From Phycisphaeraceae bacterium (GTDB lineage: Bacteria > Planctomycetota > Phycisphaerae > Phycisphaerales > UBA1924), in contig WUAK01000127.1 of assembly GCA_009827205.1 (NCBI GenBank), positions 1 to 8,037 of the forward strand: DNA of 8,037 nt, written 5' to 3'. Position numbers and translations under genes: made by a program. The notes under the pieces were generated by a model, which saw nothing but the letters and a program-made list of their open reading frames with translations, had not been told where the DNA came from and made no database searches. Shown here one piece after another: positions 5,456 to 8,037 of the stretch; position 1 is the first letter of the stretch, and each line of letters opens with the position of its first letter.

Positions 5456-6138
5456 ACTTCATCACTTGCCGGGATCTGACTCGCGAGTATAAAAAGGGCG
5501 ACACGATCATCAAACCGCTTGACGGGGTCGATCTAGATATAACAAGTGGTGACTTTCTTGCTCTCATGGGCCCAAGTGGGAGCGGAAAAACAACGCTTCT
5601 GAATCTTGTTGCTGGGATAGATTCGCCAACAAACGGATCGCTCGTCATTGACGGCACGGACTTGTCCAAGCTCAGCCGAAACAAACTCGCGGCATGGCGT
5701 TCGAAGCACGTCGGATATGTCTTCCAACTCTACAACCTGGTTCCTGTGCTAACTGCGTATGAGAATGTTGAATTGCCGTTGCTCCTGCATGATCTATCGA
5801 AGAAACAGAGGCATGAGAGGATTCAAATAGCGCTTGAACGCGTTGGGATTTCTGACCGTGCCGAGCACTTTCCGAGGCAGCTATCGGGCGGTCAGGAGCA
5901 ACGGGTTGCTATCGCTCGGGCGATTGCGACCGACCCGGACATTATCGTTGCCGACGAACCGACGGGCGATCTTGACAAGTCTTCGGCTCACGCTGTCATG
6001 CAGCTTCTGCAGACATTGAATTCTGAGTTGGGTAAGACGATCGTTATGGTGACACATGATCCGAAGACTACTGAGTATGCGACTCGGACTCTGCACCTTG
6101 AAAAGGGCAAGCTTGTAGAGGCGGAGGCTGTGGCATGA
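5452..6138 (+). CDS. ABC transporter ATP-binding protein (MacB/LolD type)
   Basis: Cytoplasmic ATPase of the exporter, 228 residues, normal length. It would power a mechanotransmission-type FtsX/MacB transporter. All nucleotide-binding motifs are intact: Walker A GPSGSGKTT (40-48), Q-loop Q92 in YVFQLYNLVP, signature LSGGQEQR (144-151), Walker B IIVADEP (164-170) with the D-loop in TGDLD, and the H-loop histidine H202 in VMVTHD. The signature has QEQR where QQQR is commoner, a conservative change. The ATG at 5452 follows a perfect GGAGG at 7 bases and overlaps the adaptor stop (ATGA). The 3' end overlaps the first permease by the same ATGA arrangement. The family also includes lipoprotein (LolD), macrolide/peptide (MacB) and unassigned exporters. 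Together with an HlyD-type adaptor it fits the MacB-like class best. Confidence 0.96.
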   Translation: MNFITCRDLTREYKKGDTIIKPLDGVDLDITSGDFLALMGPSGSGKTTLLNLVAGIDSPTNGSLVIDGTDLSKLSRNKLAAWRSKHVGYVFQLYNLVPVLTAYENVELPLLLHDLSKKQRHERIQIALERVGISDRAEHFPRQLSGGQEQRVAIARAIATDPDIIVADEPTGDLDKSSAHAVMQLLQTLNSELGKTIVMVTHDPKTTEYATRTLHLEKGKLVEAEAVA

Positions 6139-7286
6139 AAATAATCAGGTGCTTCCCGTACGTTACCAAGCAGATCACGAGGCATCGGGTCCGGTCTCTT
6201 CTTACCGTTTTCGGCATTGCGATCGCGATGTTTCTGTTTACATCGGTGCAGGCGATGAATGATGGTGTACTCGAAGCGACGACCGCGACCGCGAGCGACA
6301 CAACACTCGTTGTGTACCGCGAGGATCGTTACTGTCCCGCTACGAGTCAGTTGCCACAGGATTATCAGAGACGGATAGAGGGCATCGATGGGGTATCGAG
6401 TGTGACGCCCATGATGGTTGTAGTTTCGAACTGCCGAACGAGTTTAGATGTTGTGACGTTCAGAGGAGTGCCCAAGGAATCGTTCCTAAGCGGTGCCGGG
6501 AAAGGCATAGAAGTCATTTCGGGCTCTGCTGAAGACTGGCTGAGTCGGACGGATGCGGCGCTGCTGGGCGAGACTCTTGCGAATCGTCGAGGCTTGAAAC
6601 CGGGTATGCGTTTCGATGCTGCGGGGATAACCGCCACAGTCGCGGGTATCGTGCGATCTGACAACCCACAGGATCAGAATGTTGCGTATACGGCTCTTGA
6701 ATTTGTTCAGCTGGCGGGCCGAGATCGGCTAGGAATCGTGACCCAGTTCAATGTCAAGGTCACGGATTCGGCATTGCTTGACCCTGTGGCTGATGAGATC
6801 GATGAGATGTTCCGGACTGCACAGGAGCCAACGGCTACCTTTGGTGAGAAGGCGTTCATCGGGAGATTAGCCGATGACATTATCGAGTTGGTTGGGTTCG
6901 CACGCTGGCTCGGGCTTGGCTGTCTCGCGGCGGTCCTTGCCCTAGTTGCAAACTCGATTGTTCTTGGTGTGCAGAGCAGGATTGCTGAGCACGCGGTGCT
7001 GCAGACTCTTGGCTACAAGAGTTGGGTGATTGCTGTTCTCATTATCGCAGAAGGTGTGCTGCTTTGCGCTATTGGCGGGTTGCTTGGCGCGGTCGTAGCA
7101 CTCTCGGTTGCTCGGTCTGGCAACTATGCGCTTTCTGTGGAGGGTACGTCAATCCCGATTGTTGCGGATTATGGTCTGCTTCTAATGGGTTTAGTGGTAT
7201 GTGTGGTCATCGGGGTGATTGCCGGGCTTGTACCCGCGTGGCAGGCCTCGCGTCGTTCGATCGTTGAGTGTTTTCGTGCGGTATGA
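6135..7286 (+). CDS. FtsX/MacB-like ABC transporter permease, first
   Basis: Membrane subunit of the exporter, 383 residues, with the four-helix FtsX/MacB layout. The first membrane helix is at about 19-40. A large periplasmic domain (about 41-255) follows, then helices at about 256-278, 297-325 and 345-367. The C-terminal domain has family wording: QSRIAEHAVLQTLGYKS (280-296), IIAEG (303-307) and GLVPAWQASR (364-373). Two cysteines (C67, C100) lie in the periplasmic domain and could form a disulphide. The ATG at 6135 overlaps the ATPase stop and has GGAGG (6123-6127) 7 bases upstream. As a second, different permease follows directly, the transporter is probably a heterodimer of the two with two copies of the ATPase. 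Whether it moves lipoprotein, peptide, metal complex or a small molecule cannot be read from the sequence. Confidence 0.93.
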   Translation: MKIIRCFPYVTKQITRHRVRSLLTVFGIAIAMFLFTSVQAMNDGVLEATTATASDTTLVVYREDRYCPATSQLPQDYQRRIEGIDGVSSVTPMMVVVSNCRTSLDVVTFRGVPKESFLSGAGKGIEVISGSAEDWLSRTDAALLGETLANRRGLKPGMRFDAAGITATVAGIVRSDNPQDQNVAYTALEFVQLAGRDRLGIVTQFNVKVTDSALLDPVADEIDEMFRTAQEPTATFGEKAFIGRLADDIIELVGFARWLGLGCLAAVLALVANSIVLGVQSRIAEHAVLQTLGYKSWVIAVLIIAEGVLLCAIGGLLGAVVALSVARSGNYALSVEGTSIPIVADYGLLLMGLVVCVVIGVIAGLVPAWQASRRSIVECFRAV

Positions 7287-7295
7287 GGTATGCGA

Positions 7296-8037
7296 ATGAG
7301 ACAAATTCCATTTCAGTATGCCGTGCGGAATCTGGGGCGCAGCCCTGTTCGGCTTGCCGCGTCACTCATCGGAACGAGCCTCGTTGTGCTCTTGATTCTT
7401 GCGTCCGGCGGATTTGTGCGTGGCATGCAGCTCACGCTCAATCAACAAGAATCGATGAACGAGAACATCATGATCATCGGTACTGGAAGCGAAGAGGGTG
7501 TTGAACGATCTCAGATTGACGCGGCTGTTGAAGGTATCGCAGCCGCGAGTGTACCTGGCTTAAAGCAGCGTGCCGGCGTGATATACGCTTCTGCCGAGAT
7601 CCATGCCGCCTTGCCCGTTCGGGAGAGCCGTTCCTCTTCGAAAGACCTCAACGCGGTGATACGGGGTGTTCGGCCAGTTGCCTTTCTTGTGCATTCTGAT
7701 GTCGAGATTATTGAGGGGCATGCGCCACGGCCAGGAATGGATGAGATATTGGTAGGTCAACTCGCAGCGACGCGTCTCGGAGTTCCTCAGGAGCGTTTAG
7801 CGGTTGGCAACAAGCTTCATTTTGACAACCGTGACTGGACGATCTCTGGTCGATTTGCTGCTCCCGGCACGGTGATGAATGCCGAGATATGGATGCCGTT
7901 GACAGATCTGCAAGTTGCAACGAAACGGGAGTCGACACTCTCCTGCGTCATTGTCACGCTCGATGACGCTACGTTCGCTGACGTAGATGTATTCGCAAAG
8001 AGCAGGCTTGATCTTGAGATCACCGCGCTGCCTGAGC
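7296..8037 (+). CDS. FtsX/MacB-like ABC transporter permease, second (partial, N-terminal 247 residues)
   Basis: The frame is open from the ATG at 7296 to the window edge without a stop; the family usually runs to about 380-400 residues. The start, MRQIPFQYAVRNLGRSPVRL, is the usual cytoplasmic leader of FtsX-type permeases. One membrane helix follows (about 21-43), then a periplasmic domain (about 44-247 and beyond) with MacB-like wording such as EIIEGHAPRPGMDEILVG (137-154) and WTISGRFAAPGTVMNAEIWM (181-200). GAGG (7285-7288), overlapping the previous stop, lies 7 bases before this ATG. The in-frame ATG at 7290 is only 1 base from that site, so 7296 is preferred. The gap after the first permease is 9 bases. 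The N-terminus differs clearly from the first permease, so this is a paralogous partner and not a recent duplicate. The C-terminal three helices lie outside the window. Confidence 0.9.
   Translation, partial: MRQIPFQYAVRNLGRSPVRLAASLIGTSLVVLLILASGGFVRGMQLTLNQQESMNENIMIIGTGSEEGVERSQIDAAVEGIAAASVPGLKQRAGVIYASAEIHAALPVRESRSSSKDLNAVIRGVRPVAFLVHSDVEIIEGHAPRPGMDEILVGQLAATRLGVPQERLAVGNKLHFDNRDWTISGRFAAPGTVMNAEIWMPLTDLQVATKRESTLSCVIVTLDDATFADVDVFAKSRLDLEITALPE

Noticed and set aside
7268..7504. Plus-strand 78-codon frame at the permease junction
   Set aside because: It overlaps the end of the first permease and the start of the second in another frame; the second permease frame has a good ribosome site and clear family sequence.
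1..8037. CRISPR arrays, tRNA or rRNA genes, insertion sequences, attachment sites
   Set aside because: No regularly spaced repeats, cloverleaf-like segments, transposase or integrase sequence were found on reading both strands.

Overview
The window reads as an ordinary bacterial chromosome segment, moderately GC-rich by eye and densely coded. It has two functional blocks on opposite strands and a regulator between them. The HlyD-type adaptor with an ABC/FtsX exporter indicates a double-membrane (Gram-negative-type) cell. The protein sequences vaguely suggest a planctomycete-like (Phycisphaerae-type) lineage, but nothing here proves a taxon. No rRNA, tRNA, CRISPR array, insertion sequence or phage gene was seen.

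Left block (1-2418, minus strand): a three-gene operon read right to left. It encodes a KamA-family radical-SAM aminomutase (2418-976), then CoA-transferase subunit A (976-266) and subunit B (269 to beyond base 1). The stops and starts overlap by 1 and 4 bases, so the genes are probably translationally coupled. An aminomutase that makes a beta-amino acid beside a 3-oxoacid CoA-transferase suggests amino-acid catabolism of the lysine-fermentation type. However, the aminomutase has lost several hallmarks of true lysine 2,3-aminomutase, so its substrate is open.

Centre (2419-3341): a divergent RpiR/SIS-family regulator on the plus strand. The 59-base gap contains a perfect 10-bp palindrome that fits the -10 position of promoters on both strands, a good candidate operator for coordinate control of the regulator and the kamA operon. 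The SIS domain lacks the usual phosphosugar-binding motif, which fits a non-sugar ligand.

Right block (3443-8037, plus strand): a small, exported, cysteine-rich protein, an HlyD-like membrane-fusion adaptor, a MacB/LolD-type ABC ATPase, one complete FtsX-like permease and the start of a second. The last four genes are tightly packed (overlaps of 4 and 4 bases, then a 9-base gap), with Shine-Dalgarno sequences 7 bases before three of the starts. They should form one envelope exporter with a heterodimeric permease. Two back-to-back hairpins lie between the cysteine-rich gene and the adaptor gene. The cargo is unknown. The cysteine-rich protein is the most novel-looking element and may be a metal-binding partner or the substrate.

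The window cuts off the operon ends on both sides: the rest of CoA-transferase subunit B and anything downstream lies left of base 1, and the rest of the second permease lies right of base 8037.
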